Numbered from the stretch's first letter, positions 33,873-42,491 are shown. The stretch is DNA of 64,000 nt from Elusimicrobia bacterium GWA2_61_42 (GCA_001799615.1 MGTU01000004.1:62001-126000); one strand, 5' to 3'. Numbers and translations are program-made. Notes: generated by a model not told the origin, from the letters alone.

Positions 33873-34880
33873 ATGATAGTTTGGATCTTCAGGGCGGTAG
33901 CCCTTATCGGCACCCCCGTACTGACCTGGTTTACGGTTTCAAAAGACCTTAAGAGCGCGGCTTTCGGCGTGCTCATAGGCCTGGTGATAATCGGCATAGA
34001 ATACGTCTTCGAGAACGTCAGCCTGTTCTCCCTGATAATCGGCATTATCGGCGCGGTGGTGGGCCTGATCCTGGCCAAGCTGCTGGACTACAGCGTCTGG
34101 CAGATCGGCAACCCCTCCCTTAACGAGGTCTGGCCGACCTATATCCCCATCATCCGCTACGCGCTGGCGCTGCTGGGCATGATCATCAGCATCAAGAAGA
34201 TCCCCGAGCTCGACGACCTCGACAAGAACATCCTGTCGATGGGCAAGCGCGGCGGCAAGAACATGAAGGTGCTGGACCTGTCCGCCATCGTGGACGGCCG
34301 CGTACTGGACATCTGCGACACGCATTTCATCACGGGCGGCATCGTGACCCCGCGCTTCGTGGTGCAGGAACTGCACACCCTGGCCGAATCCAGCGAGCCG
34401 ATCAACCGGGCCAAGGGCCGCCGCGGCCTGGACATCCTGGCCCGCCTGCAGGAATCGCGCGAGATCCCCTTCCGCGTGATCGACCGCGACATCAAGGAAG
34501 TACCCGACAACCAGATGAAGCTGGTCATCATCGCCAAAGAACTGGGCGCCTCGATCATAACGATAGACTTCAACATCAACAAGCTGGCCGCCCTTGAGAA
34601 CGTCACCGTGCTCAACATTAACGACCTGACCATCGCCCTGAAGCCCGTGGTGCTGCCCGGCGAGGACATGAGCGTGTTCGTCATGAAGGACGGCAAGGAA
34701 AAAGAGCAGGGCGTGGGCTACCTCGACGACGGCACCATGATCGTCATCGAGGACGGCCGCGACTTTGTCGGCAAGAAAGTGGACGCCGTGGTGCAGTCCA
34801 TCCTGCAGACTTCGCAGGGCCGCATCATCTTCACGCGCGTGAAAGGCAAATCCGCTCAGCAGGGGCCCAAGCAGCCCTGA
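33873..34880 (+). CDS. PIN/TRAM domain membrane protein (YacL-like)
   Basis: The 335-aa protein has an N-terminal region with three or four membrane helices (about 1-120), a PIN nuclease domain starting at KVLDLSAIVDGRVLDI with acidic residues in TPRFVVQELHTLAES, DNQMKLV and ITIDFNINKLA, and a C-terminal TRAM RNA-binding domain (PGEDMSVFVMKDGKEKEQGVGYLDDGTM). This family commonly neighbours ispD. Its exact substrate is not established; a membrane-tethered RNase is the likely role. An AAGGAG SD precedes ATG. Confidence 0.9.
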   Translation: MIVWIFRAVALIGTPVLTWFTVSKDLKSAAFGVLIGLVIIGIEYVFENVSLFSLIIGIIGAVVGLILAKLLDYSVWQIGNPSLNEVWPTYIPIIRYALALLGMIISIKKIPELDDLDKNILSMGKRGGKNMKVLDLSAIVDGRVLDICDTHFITGGIVTPRFVVQELHTLAESSEPINRAKGRRGLDILARLQESREIPFRVIDRDIKEVPDNQMKLVIIAKELGASIITIDFNINKLAALENVTVLNINDLTIALKPVVLPGEDMSVFVMKDGKEKEQGVGYLDDGTMIVIEDGRDFVGKKVDAVVQSILQTSQGRIIFTRVKGKSAQQGPKQP

Positions 34881-34887
34881 GGGTAAA

Positions 34888-36075
34888 GTGCCTACAAGGA
34901 AAAAAACTGGCGGCGCCGAAGCCATCATCCTGGCGGGCGGCACCGGCGAGCGCATGGGGGCTGAAAAGCAGTACCTGCCGCTGGCCGGCCGCCCCATGCT
35001 GGAGTGGACCGTCGAGGCTTTTACCTCCAGCGGGCTGTTCTCCAAAGTTATACTGGCGCTGGGGCCCGGCAACCTGGCCAAATACGGGCCCGCCTGGGAA
35101 AAAGCCGGCGTGCAGACGGCGCCCGCGGGCGCCACGCGCACGGAGTCGCTGCGCAGCGCCTTCAAACTGGTCAGCCCGGGCGCCGAACTGGTGGCGGTGC
35201 ACGACGGGGCCAGGCCCCTGGTAACCGCGGCCCTGATAAAAGCCTGCCTTGAAAAAGCCGCCCTGCACGGCGCCGCGGTGCCCGCGGTGGCGCTCAAGGA
35301 CACGGTGAAGAAAGTGGCCGCCGGCGGCAGTGTTTTTGAAAGCACGCCGGACCGCGCCGCGCTGCTGGCGGTGCAGACCCCGCAGTGCTACCGCAGGGCC
35401 GTGCTGGCCGCAATACTGGAGCGGGCGGGCTCCCAAAAAGATTATTCGGACGAGTCGCAGGTGCTGGAACAGCTCGGGATTAAGGCAGCGGTGGTGCCTT
35501 CGACTTACCGCAACATCAAGGTTACCACCCCCGAGGACCTAATTATAGCGGAGGCTTTTATGAAAGAAGAAAAATCCGTTTCCACGCGCGTTAAGATCCC
35601 CGTTTCGCGGGCCGGCTTCGGCTACGACATCCACCGGCTGGTCGAGGGGCGCCCCCTGATCCTGGGCGGCATAAAAATAGAGCACACCAAGGGCCTGCTG
35701 GGCCATTCCGACGGTGACGTGGTGCTGCACTCGGTCTGCGACGCCATGCTGGGTTCTATTTCGGCCGGCGAGATCGGCGTCTATTTCCCGCCCACCGACC
35801 TTACCATCATGGGCATCTCCAGCGTGGAGATAGCCCAGAAGACCCTGGAGATCCTCACTTCAAAGAAGGCCAGGATCATAAATCTGGACGTGACCATCCT
35901 GGCGGAAGAGCCCAAGCTGAAGCCGCATTACGAAGCCATCCGCGATTCCATCTGCAGGATCTTCAAACTGGACAAGGCGGACGTCAGCGTAAAGGCCAAG
36001 AGCCGCGAAGGCCTGGGCGATATCGGCCACGGCGAGGCCATAGTCTGCTACGCGGTGGTCAGCGTGATAAAATGA
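34888..36075 (+). CDS. ispDF: Bifunctional IspD-IspF enzyme of the MEP pathway
   Basis: The start is GTG 34888, 7 bp after the PIN gene. The 395-aa protein joins IspD (about 1-225; ILAGGTGERMGAEKQYLPL, VHDGARPL, QTPQCYR) to IspF (about 240-395; GFGYDIHRL with metal ligands D247 and H249, LLGHSDGDVVLH, SREGLGDIGHGEA). IspD makes CDP-methylerythritol and IspF makes the cyclodiphosphate, two non-consecutive steps around IspE. Such fusions are known in some proteobacteria. All active-site motifs are intact. Confidence 0.95.
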   Translation: MPTRKKTGGAEAIILAGGTGERMGAEKQYLPLAGRPMLEWTVEAFTSSGLFSKVILALGPGNLAKYGPAWEKAGVQTAPAGATRTESLRSAFKLVSPGAELVAVHDGARPLVTAALIKACLEKAALHGAAVPAVALKDTVKKVAAGGSVFESTPDRAALLAVQTPQCYRRAVLAAILERAGSQKDYSDESQVLEQLGIKAAVVPSTYRNIKVTTPEDLIIAEAFMKEEKSVSTRVKIPVSRAGFGYDIHRLVEGRPLILGGIKIEHTKGLLGHSDGDVVLHSVCDAMLGSISAGEIGVYFPPTDLTIMGISSVEIAQKTLEILTSKKARIINLDVTILAEEPKLKPHYEAIRDSICRIFKLDKADVSVKAKSREGLGDIGHGEAIVCYAVVSVIK

Positions 36076-36476
36076 AGACTTTAGCCGGCCTTGCCTGCCT
36101 CTCCCTGGCGCTGCTCTGCGGCTGCTCGGGCGGGCGGCCCGGCCCGGCCTCTAACGGGGCCGCGGTGGTCTTCCAGAAAAAGAATTTTTCACTGGTGAAG
36201 GTCCCGGACCCGGACCTGGAGGCCGCCCTGGAAGGGCTGCTCTCCTCCAGCTACGCCGTCGCCGTAAAGGAGCACTCCGGCGACACCCCGATGGATATAG
36301 GGTTCACCTATTCCCTGGCCCCCAGGGGGGCGGTCTACCCGTTTTCGGAAATTGAAGTTTCCTGCATTATCCAGGAAAAGTACGCCAGGCGCAGCGGCCC
36401 GGTGCTCTGCGGGGATTTCTTCCGCGAGCTGGACCTTAAGATCAAACGCGCGCTGGCAGATAAGCAGCCCTTTTAA
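36072..36476 (+). CDS. Small lipoprotein of unknown function
   Basis: ATG 36072 overlaps the ispDF stop by 4 bp. The 134-aa product has a lipoprotein signal with lipobox LLCGC (Cys17 or 19), then a soluble alpha/beta domain of about 100 residues (FSLVKVPDPDLEAALEGLLSS, SLAPRGAVYPFSEIEVSCIIQEK). Two further Cys residues may form a disulphide. No family is recognised. It should be membrane-anchored in the periplasm. Confidence 0.7.
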   Translation: MKTLAGLACLSLALLCGCSGGRPGPASNGAAVVFQKKNFSLVKVPDPDLEAALEGLLSSSYAVAVKEHSGDTPMDIGFTYSLAPRGAVYPFSEIEVSCIIQEKYARRSGPVLCGDFFRELDLKIKRALADKQPF

Positions 36477-36488
36477 AAGGAACACGCC

Positions 36489-37901
36489 ATGCAATTCAGG
36501 ATCTACAACACGATGACGCGGCAGAAAGAGGTCTTTAAACCCATTAAAGAGGGCGAGGCCGGCGTCTACACCTGCGGTCCCACCGTCTACCATTACGCCC
36601 ATATCGGCAACCTGCGCACCTATGTTTCCCAGGACGCCTTCGTGCGCGCCCTGAAGTTCTTCGGCTACAAGCTGAAGCGCGTCATGAACATTACCGACGT
36701 GGGGCACCTCGTCTCCGACGCCGATACCGGCGAGGATAAGATGGAGGTCGGCGCCCGCCGCGAAGGCAAGTCCGCCTGGGACGTGGCCAAGTTCTACACC
36801 GAGGCTTTCTTCAAAGATTACAAGTCGCTCAACTGCCTGATGCCCGACGTGCTGTGTCCCGCCACGGACTACGTCCAGGAAATGATAGACATGGTTTTGG
36901 TCCTCGAAGCCAAAGGTTACACCTATAACATTCCCGGAGACGGCGTTTATTTTGACACGGCCAAGCTGCCGGATTACGGCAAGCTGGTGGGCAAAAGCCA
37001 CATCGAAGGCATCAGGGAAGGGGCGCGCATAGAGGCCAACGCCCAGAAGCGCGGTCCCACCGATTTTGCCGTCTGGAAATTCTCCACGCCCGAAGAGCAG
37101 CGGCAGATGGAGTGGGAGTCCCCGTGGGGCAAAGGTTTTCCCGGCTGGCACATGGAGTGCTCGGCCATGGCCGTTAAGCACCTGGGCGAGACCATAGACA
37201 TCCACTGGGGCGGTGAGGACCACGTGGCCATCCACCACACCAACGAGATCGCCCAGTCGGAAGCCGCCACCGGCAAACCTTTCGCCAACTACTGGATGCA
37301 CGCCCGGTTCCTGGTGATGGGCGATCTGGGCAAGATGTCCAAGTCCGCCGGGGATTTTCTTACCACTTCCTCCCTGCCGGAAAGGGGCTATGACCCGCTG
37401 GCCTACCGCTATTGCTGCATGCTGACCCATTACCGCAAGCAGCTGGAATTTACCTGGGAAGGCGTTGAGGCGGCGGCGCGCGGCCTGGACGGCCTGCGCG
37501 CCCTGGCTTTAAAGGTCAAGGCCGAAGCCGCCGGCCCGGTCCCCGCCGTGGACAAGGAAGCTAAATATTACAAGGATTTCGCCGAGGCGCTGGCCGACGA
37601 CGTGAACATGCCGGCGGCTTTAGCCGTGCTGTGGGAAACCCTCAAGGACGCCTCCATCCCGGCTTCGCAGCGACTGGCTTTCGCCCTAGCCGCGGAAGAA
37701 GTGACCGCGCTGGACCTGTTCAAAGCCGAAGCCGAGCAGCCCCTGCCGGCCGACGCCGCCGCGCTGATATCTGAGCGCGAAGCCGCCCGCAAAGCCAAGG
37801 ACTTCAAGCGCTCCGATGAGCTGCGCAAAGCCCTTTCGGACAAGGGCGTGCTCATAGAGGACACCCCCAAGGGCACCAAGTGGAAACTGGTGCGCGGCTA
37901 G
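36489..37901 (+). CDS. cysS: Cysteinyl-tRNA synthetase
   Basis: The 470-aa class I synthetase has zinc ligand C29 and HIGN (38-41) in YTCGPTVYHYAHIGN, further zinc-site sequence in HMECSAMAV and HWGGEDHVAIHHTNEIAQSE, and KMSKS (282-286). The anticodon-binding helical domain is present. An AAAGGAA SD precedes the ATG. It closes the mlaD-cysS transcript, and no T-box leader fits the 12-bp gap. Confidence 0.97.
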   Translation: MQFRIYNTMTRQKEVFKPIKEGEAGVYTCGPTVYHYAHIGNLRTYVSQDAFVRALKFFGYKLKRVMNITDVGHLVSDADTGEDKMEVGARREGKSAWDVAKFYTEAFFKDYKSLNCLMPDVLCPATDYVQEMIDMVLVLEAKGYTYNIPGDGVYFDTAKLPDYGKLVGKSHIEGIREGARIEANAQKRGPTDFAVWKFSTPEEQRQMEWESPWGKGFPGWHMECSAMAVKHLGETIDIHWGGEDHVAIHHTNEIAQSEAATGKPFANYWMHARFLVMGDLGKMSKSAGDFLTTSSLPERGYDPLAYRYCCMLTHYRKQLEFTWEGVEAAARGLDGLRALALKVKAEAAGPVPAVDKEAKYYKDFAEALADDVNMPAALAVLWETLKDASIPASQRLAFALAAEEVTALDLFKAEAEQPLPADAAALISEREAARKAKDFKRSDELRKALSDKGVLIEDTPKGTKWKLVRG

Positions 37902-37996
37902 GTTAGCCGCGCTTTATCGCGCTTTTTGTTTTAAAAACGGCTTTTTTTTGGTAAAATATCTAGGTGCCTTGAAGTTTAAGGTTCGTAACGGCAAAT

Positions 37997-38070
37997 GCGG
38001 GCGTGGTTCAGTGGTAGAACGCGACCTTGCCAAGGTTGAGATGTGGGTTCGATTCCCATCGCCCGCTCCA
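37997..38070 (+). tRNA. tRNA-Gly (anticodon GCC)
   Basis: The 74-nt gene folds as a cloverleaf: acceptor GCGGGCG with CGCCCGC, D arm GTTC/GAAC, anticodon arm CGACC-TTGCCAA-GGTTG with anticodon GCC, and T arm GTGGG-TTCGATT-CCCAT. The discriminator is T (U) and CCA is encoded. A TAAAAT box lies at 37952-37957. Downstream sequence carries copies of its 3' end. Confidence 0.97.
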
Positions 38071-38083
38071 GATTTAATGAATT

Positions 38084-38110
38084 AGGCCATCCTTTCAGGA
38101 TGGCCTTTTC
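38084..38110 (+). terminator. Terminator of tRNA-Gly
   Basis: AGGCCATCC-TTTCA-GGATGGCCT followed by TTTCCTTTT, 14 bp after the tRNA. Confidence 0.85.
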
Positions 38111-38117
38111 CTTTTAT

Positions 38118-38300
38118 GCGGGTGATGGGAATATATTCCTTATGGGGAAAGCTCGCTGACGCTCGCATGTCGCCCGCTCAAGACAATGGGGGAGGCGATG
38201 GGAATCTTACTTATGGGGAGAGCTCGCTGTCGCCCGCTCGAGACAATGGGGGAGGCGATGGGAATATATTCCTTATGAAGAAGCTCGCTGACGCTGCGGG
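38118..38300. repeat. Three tandem repeats carrying tRNA-Gly 3'-end fragments
   Basis: Three units (about 76, 60 and 48 bp) share GATGGGAAT, CTTATGGGGA, AGCTCGCTG, CGCCCGCTC and AGACAATGGGGGAGGC. GGCGATGGGAAT (38194-38205, 38254-38265) is the exact complement of tRNA bases 38052-38063, and TCGCCCGCTC (38170-38179, 38230-38239) equals tRNA bases 38059-38068. No ORF here is credible. The pattern resembles leftover attachment-site debris. Confidence 0.6.
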
Positions 38301-38358
38301 TTCCGCGCGGTGGTGGCCTTCGGCGAGGAGGCGGCGGTAAAACTGAGCGCGGGGCTGG

Positions 38359-38805
38359 TTACTTGGCTAGCAGCTTTTCTTTAAGAAGTTTCCTTAGGGC
38401 GGCCAGCCGCCGCACGCTGGCGGGGATTACCAGCACGGTATTGTCTCCGGCCACGGTGCCGAGTACTTCTGGGAAGCGCCGGGAGTCTATGAATTCCGCC
38501 ACAGTGCCGGCCGCGCCCGGCAGGGTGCGGATCAGGACCAGCGTTTCGTTGGCGGCTATGTCGGTGACGCTGGCGCCCAGCAGCGTGTTCAGCGGAGGTA
38601 TGACGCCGGGCGTCGTCAGGGTGTATCGGCCGCCGCCCGGCCCAGGCACCCAGGAGGCGCCCAGGTCCTTCAGGTCGCGCGACAGTGTGGCCTGAGTTAC
38701 CTGGCAGCCTTGCCCGGTCAGCGACCGGCGCAGTTCTTCCTGGCTGGCCACCGCGCCGGAGGCGATGATCTTGCGTATGGCGTAGATGCGTTCTGTCTTG
38801 GTCAT
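38359..38805 (-). CDS. argR: Arginine repressor
   Basis: The 148-aa protein has the winged-helix domain ([38 protein letters not shown]) and the C-terminal oligomerisation and arginine-binding domain ([30 protein letters not shown]). With arginine bound it forms a hexamer that represses arginine biosynthesis genes. It is divergent from argGH, and two ARG boxes lie in the shared intergenic region, so it probably controls both directions. Confidence 0.96.
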   Translation of the reverse strand: MTKTERIYAIRKIIASGAVASQEELRRSLTGQGCQVTQATLSRDLKDLGASWVPGPGGGRYTLTTPGVIPPLNTLLGASVTDIAANETLVLIRTLPGAAGTVAEFIDSRRFPEVLGTVAGDNTVLVIPASVRRLAALRKLLKEKLLAK

Positions 38806-38830
38806 TTTTTTTCCGTTCCCGACCCGCTAT

Positions 38831-38864
38831 TGTATAATTATACAGCAATTTGTATAGTTATACA
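38831..38864. promoter_or_regulatory. Tandem ARG boxes between argR and argG
   Basis: Two 14-bp palindromes, TGTATAATTATACA (38831-38844) and TGTATAGTTATACA (38851-38864), are 20 bp apart centre to centre, two helical turns, as expected for one ArgR hexamer. The first contains TATAAT (38833-38838), a likely argG -10 box, so binding would block transcription. Confidence 0.85.
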
Positions 38865-38907
38865 AGGCTCACGTGGAGCCCCGGCCATATATAAGGAGAG
38901 AAAGGAC

Positions 38908-40146
38908 ATGAAAGAGAACAAGAAAGTGGTGCTTGCCTACAGCGGCGGGCTGGATACCTCGGTAATACTCAGGTGGCTCATAGAACAGGGCTACGAGGTG
39001 ATCGCCTATATCGCCGACGTCGGCCAGGCCGGGGATTTCCAGGCCGCCAAGCGCAAGGCGCTTAAAGTGGGCGCCAAGAAGGTTTATATCGAGGACCTCA
39101 AGAAGGAACTCGTCACCGATTATATCTTCCCCATCTTCAAGGCCAATGCCGTCTACGAGGGCCGCTACCTGCTGGGCACCGCCGCCGCGCGGCCGCTGAT
39201 AGCCAAGCGCCACATAGAGATCGCCGCCAAAGAGCATGCCGCCTTTGTCTCGCACGGCGCCACCGGCAAAGGCAACGACCAGGTGCGCTTCGAGCTGGGC
39301 TATTACGCCCTGAACCCCGCCATCAAAGTGCTGGCCCCGTGGAAGATGCAGTCCTTCCTGAACCAGTTCAAGGGCCGCACCGACCTCATCAACTACGCCA
39401 AAGAGAAAGGCATAGAGATAAGCTCCACAATAAAGAAGCCCTACAGTGAGGACGACAATTTGCTGCATATCAGCCACGAGGCGGGCATATTGGAAGACCC
39501 CGCTCACGAATGCGCCGAGGACATCTACTCCCGGACCGTCTCGCCGGAGAAAGCCCCCAATAAGCCCACGCGCATCAGCATACAATTCAAAGACGGCATC
39601 CCGGTGAACGTAAAGAACCTCGACACCGGCCGCTCCGAGAAGGACCCGCTCAAGCTCTTCATGATGCTCAACGACCTGGGCAGCCGCAATGGCGTGGGCC
39701 GGCTGGACATGGTGGAGAACCGCTTTGTCGGCATCAAGTCGCGCGGCGTGTACGAAACCCCCGGCGGCGCCATCCTGCTGGCGGCGCATAAGGACATAGA
39801 GGGCATAGCCATGGACCGCGAGGTGATGCGCCTGCGCGACATGCTGTCGCCCAAGTTCGCCGAGCTCGTCTACAACGGCTTCTGGTTCAGCCCTGAGATG
39901 GACTTTCTGCGCGCCGCGCTGGACAAGAGCCAGGAGGCCATAGACGGCACGGTGACGCTGAAGCTCTACAAGGGCAACATCATCATCACCGGCCGGGCCA
40001 GCCCCAGTTCCCTCTACGACAAGAACCTCTCCAGCATGGACATAGAGGGCGGCTTCAACCAGAAGGACTCGGAAGGCTTTATAAAGATCCACGCCACCCG
40101 GCTGATGGCGCACAGCGCCATAATGAAAAGGCGGGGCGCGAAATGA
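38908..40146 (+). CDS. argG: Argininosuccinate synthase
   Basis: ATG 38908 follows AAGGAGAG. The 412-aa enzyme condenses citrulline and aspartate with ATP. The PP-loop is [10 protein letters not shown] (SGGLDTS at 12-18); [14 protein letters not shown], and the C-terminal multimerisation helix region are present. argH overlaps its stop by 4 bp. Transcription should be repressed by ArgR through the boxes upstream. Confidence 0.97.
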   Translation: MKENKKVVLAYSGGLDTSVILRWLIEQGYEVIAYIADVGQAGDFQAAKRKALKVGAKKVYIEDLKKELVTDYIFPIFKANAVYEGRYLLGTAAARPLIAKRHIEIAAKEHAAFVSHGATGKGNDQVRFELGYYALNPAIKVLAPWKMQSFLNQFKGRTDLINYAKEKGIEISSTIKKPYSEDDNLLHISHEAGILEDPAHECAEDIYSRTVSPEKAPNKPTRISIQFKDGIPVNVKNLDTGRSEKDPLKLFMMLNDLGSRNGVGRLDMVENRFVGIKSRGVYETPGGAILLAAHKDIEGIAMDREVMRLRDMLSPKFAELVYNGFWFSPEMDFLRAALDKSQEAIDGTVTLKLYKGNIIITGRASPSSLYDKNLSSMDIEGGFNQKDSEGFIKIHATRLMAHSAIMKRRGAK

Positions 40147-41339
40147 AGCTCTGGGCCAAAGGCTGCGAGCTTAATAAGGATATAGAATCCTTTACCGTCG
40201 GGGATGATTATCTCCTCGACCGCCGGCTGGTCAAGCACGACTGCGCGGCGTCGATCGCGCACGCGAAGGCGCTGCGCAAGGCCGGGCTGCTGACCGCCAA
40301 AGAACTGACGGACATCTCCGACGGGCTCAAGGCGATAGCGGCGCTGGACGCCAAGGGTAAGTTCGTCATAAAGCGGGAGGACGAGGACTGCCACACGGCC
40401 ATTGAGGGTTGGCTGACGGCTCATTACGGCGAGGCCGGCAAGAAGGTGCACACGGGGCGATCGCGCAACGACCAGGTGCTGACGGCGCTGCGGCTTTATG
40501 AGCGCGAGGCGCTGACGGAGCTTAAGGCGCGGCTGGCCGCCTTTGCCGGGGCCGCGGGGGTGCTGGCGGGGAAGCAGGGCCGCCTCCCCATGCCAGGCTA
40601 CACCCATACGCGCCGGGCTATGCCCACCACGGTTGGGACCTGGATAGGCTGCTTCGCGGCCGCGGCCGCGGACGACGCGCGGCTGGCCGACGCGCTGATC
40701 AAGATAATGGACCAGTCGCCGCTCGGCTCGGCCGCCGGCTTCGGCGTGCCGGTGCTCAATATAGACAAGTCCTACAGCGCGAAGCTGATGGGTTTTTCCA
40801 AAGCCATAGAGAACCCGATCTATGCCCAGTTCACGCGCAGCAAGTTCGAGCCGGCCGTCATGCACCTCTGCTCGCAGATCATGCTGACGCTGAACAAGCT
40901 GGCGTCGGACCTGGTGTTGTTCAGCACGCCGGAGTTCGGCTTCGTCACGCTGCCCGGGGCTTTCTGCACCGGCAGCTCCATCATGCCGCAGAAGAAGAAT
41001 CCCGACGTGCTGGAGCTGGTGCGCGGCAAGTACCACGTGGTGCTGGGCGAGGAGTTCAAGGCGCTGTCGCTGGCGGGCAACCTGATCTCCGGCTACAACC
41101 GGGACGCGCAGCTGGCCAAGGGGCCGCTGTTCGCCTGCCTGGACATCACGCTGGCTTCGCTTAACATTATGGCCACGGTCGTCGCCGGCCTTAAGATGGA
41201 TAAGACGCGCTGCGTGCTGTCCCCGGAGCTGTTCGCTACGGAAGAAGCCTATAAACTGGTTAAACAGGGAGTGCCCTTCCGCGACGCCTACCGCCGGGTG
41301 GGGGAGAGATTTAGGGATAAGGTGATAGAGATAAGGTGA
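40143..41339 (+). CDS. argH: Argininosuccinate lyase, C-terminally short
   Basis: The enzyme splits argininosuccinate to arginine and fumarate. The 398-aa product has the fumarase-superfamily signature [12 protein letters not shown] (277-288), TGRSRNDQV and [11 protein letters not shown]. Typical ArgH proteins are about 450-460 aa; this one stops shortly after [13 protein letters not shown], so roughly the last 55 residues of domain 3 are missing. The stop codon lies inside a repeated GATAAGGTGA tract that leads into a perfect palindrome. The active-site residues are all upstream, so activity may remain. Confidence 0.93.
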   Translation: MKLWAKGCELNKDIESFTVGDDYLLDRRLVKHDCAASIAHAKALRKAGLLTAKELTDISDGLKAIAALDAKGKFVIKREDEDCHTAIEGWLTAHYGEAGKKVHTGRSRNDQVLTALRLYEREALTELKARLAAFAGAAGVLAGKQGRLPMPGYTHTRRAMPTTVGTWIGCFAAAAADDARLADALIKIMDQSPLGSAAGFGVPVLNIDKSYSAKLMGFSKAIENPIYAQFTRSKFEPAVMHLCSQIMLTLNKLASDLVLFSTPEFGFVTLPGAFCTGSSIMPQKKNPDVLELVRGKYHVVLGEEFKALSLAGNLISGYNRDAQLAKGPLFACLDITLASLNIMATVVAGLKMDKTRCVLSPELFATEEAYKLVKQGVPFRDAYRRVGERFRDKVIEIR

Positions 41340-41351
41340 GAGATAAGGTGA
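41316..41351 (+). repeat. Triplicated GATAAGGTGA at the argH 3' end
   Basis: Three copies start at 41316, 41330 and 41342. The argH stop (41337-41339) lies in the second, and the third enters the palindrome that follows. Confidence 0.7.
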
Positions 41352-41394
41352 CACAGAACTTAATTGGACGCAATTAAGTTCTGTGTCACCTTAT
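41343..41394. repeat. Perfect 24-bp palindrome between convergent genes
   Basis: Bases 41343-41366 are the exact complement of 41371-41394, with loop GACG. The arm runs ATAAGGTGACACAGAACTTA then ATTG. It sits between the argH stop and the stop of the broken AhpD-like gene. It lacks a U tract, so a mobile REP-like origin is as likely as a terminator role. Confidence 0.85.
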
Positions 41395-41399
41395 GCTGG

Positions 41400-41738
41400 T
41401 TATTTCAGTTCTTCTATGGCTTTTTCGACGAGGGTGACGTAGGTCATGACGCTGGAGCCGCCTACGAGGACGGCGACCATGCTGGCTTCCAGGATCTCCT
41501 CTTTGGACCAGCCGGCTTCCAGGCAGTGCTTTACCGCGGGGGGGACGCAGACGGGGCATTTCTAGGAGACGCTGGCTACCAGCAGCAGCAGCCACTTGCT
41601 CTTTTCCGGCAGCCTGCCGGCCTTGGTCAGGGCGGCTTTATGGTTTATGAAGGCTTCGTATTCGGCCGGTATGGTCTTGCGGATGTCCACCATCAGCCTG
41701 TTGAACTCTTTCATCGTGTTCTTGACGTCGTATTGCAT
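41400..41738 (-). pseudogene. Carboxymuconolactone decarboxylase/AhpD-like gene with in-frame TAG
   Basis: From ATG 41738 (GGAGGG SD upstream) the frame runs 113 codons to TAA at 41400-41402, but codon 59 is TAG (41562-41564). Before it is LPEKSKWLLLLVAS; after it is KCPVCVPPAVKHCLEAGWSKEEILEA and VLVGGSSVMTYVTLVEKAIEEL, the usual AhpD-like ending with the CxxC redox pair. Everything after the stop keeps frame, so a single nonsense change (or a sequencing error) breaks the gene. Intact relatives are small antioxidant or decarboxylase-type proteins. Confidence 0.75.
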
Positions 41739-41856
41739 GCCCGGTCCCTCCGTAACTTTATGTGTTATTGAAAAATTTAACCCGCCCCGGATCCCAGGGA
41801 AAACGCCGCACTTTTTGTTATTATAGATAAAACAGGCGGTGCCGAGCGGAGGTTTT

Positions 41857-42294
41857 ATGAACATGGAAAAATACGAAAAATTTCTGGCGCAGGGCCGCGA
41901 CGCGGGGCTGCTGGCGCTGCGGCTGGGCGTGGGTTTCTTTTTCTTCTACGTGCACGGCCTGCCCAAGATAATGGCGGGGCCGGAACTCTGGCTGAAGATC
42001 GGCGGGGCGATGGGCAACCTGGGGATACATTTCGCGCCTGTCTTCTGGGGCTTCATGGCCGCGGTGGCCGAATGCGGCGGCGGCGCCCTGCTAATACTGG
42101 GACTGCTGACGCGCCCCGCGGCGGCCATGCTGACTTTCAATATGTTCGTGGCGGCGGTGATGCACCTGGCCCTGGGGCAGGGCCTGAAAGAGGCCGCCCA
42201 CGCGGCCGAATCGATGTTCGTCTTTCTGGCGCTGCTGCTGGCCGGCGGCGGGCGCTGGAGCCTGGACCAGCTGCTCTTTAAGGGTAAACTTTAG
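41857..42294 (+). CDS. DoxX family membrane protein
   Basis: Two ATGs compete: 41857 is 3 nt after GGAGGT and 41863 is 9 nt after it; the second may be the real start. The product (145 or 143 aa) has four membrane helices and the DoxX pattern LALRLGVGFFFFYVHGLPKI, AVAECGGGALLILGLLTRPAA and AAVMHLALGQG. DoxX proteins are small integral membrane proteins, some linked to redox or sulphur metabolism; the function here is unknown. A strong terminator follows. Confidence 0.85.
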   Translation: MNMEKYEKFLAQGRDAGLLALRLGVGFFFFYVHGLPKIMAGPELWLKIGGAMGNLGIHFAPVFWGFMAAVAECGGGALLILGLLTRPAAAMLTFNMFVAAVMHLALGQGLKEAAHAAESMFVFLALLLAGGGRWSLDQLLFKGKL

Positions 42295-42320
42295 GGGATA
42301 CGGGAAGGCCGCGGCATCCA

Positions 42321-42358
42321 AAATAAAGAACCGGCCCTGGAGGGCCGGTTCTTTATTT
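42321..42358. terminator. Strong bidirectional terminator after doxX-like gene
   Basis: An 18-bp perfect stem (42321-42338 with 42341-42358) with core ACCGGCCCT/AGGGCCGGT and an A-rich 5' and T-rich 3' end. Confidence 0.85.
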
Positions 42359-42427
42359 AATGGCCGCGCTTAGTCGGCGGCCGTGCCCCTTATTAATTAT
42401 CTTTATAATACCTATTATGAGAAGACG

Positions 42428-42491
42428 GGGCGGGGCCTAAGGGCCTAGAGCAGGGGCCCAGGCGGGCCTAGGCGGGCCTGGGTATTAAAAC
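42428..42491 (+). repeat. Interspersed CCCAGG/CCTGGG element, copy C
   Basis: It contains GGGCCTAGAGCAGGGGCCC then AGG, a duplicated CGGGCCTAGG spacer, and CCTGGGTATTAAAACGGCG. The CAGGGGCCCAGG and CCTGGGTxTTAAA blocks match copy A. It lies about 60-120 bp before the large secreted protein. Confidence 0.5.

Noticed and set aside
36477-36488. T-box leaders for cysS, serS and thrC
   Set aside because: The upstream gaps are 12, 40 and 63 bp and lack a T-box bulge sequence.
38118-38300. CRISPR array
   Set aside because: The three units are unequal, the spacers are repeats themselves, and no cas gene is near. Tandem duplication explains the pattern.
38116-38340. A 74-codon plus-strand ORF after tRNA-Gly
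   Set aside because: It lies entirely on the tandem repeats, has no SD, and its repeated NGGGDGN segments simply translate the repeat units.
41562-41564. TAG as a recoded sense codon (for example pyrrolysine)
   Set aside because: TAG ends other genes in the window, such as arcC, and no pyl genes are seen. A nonsense change is simpler.
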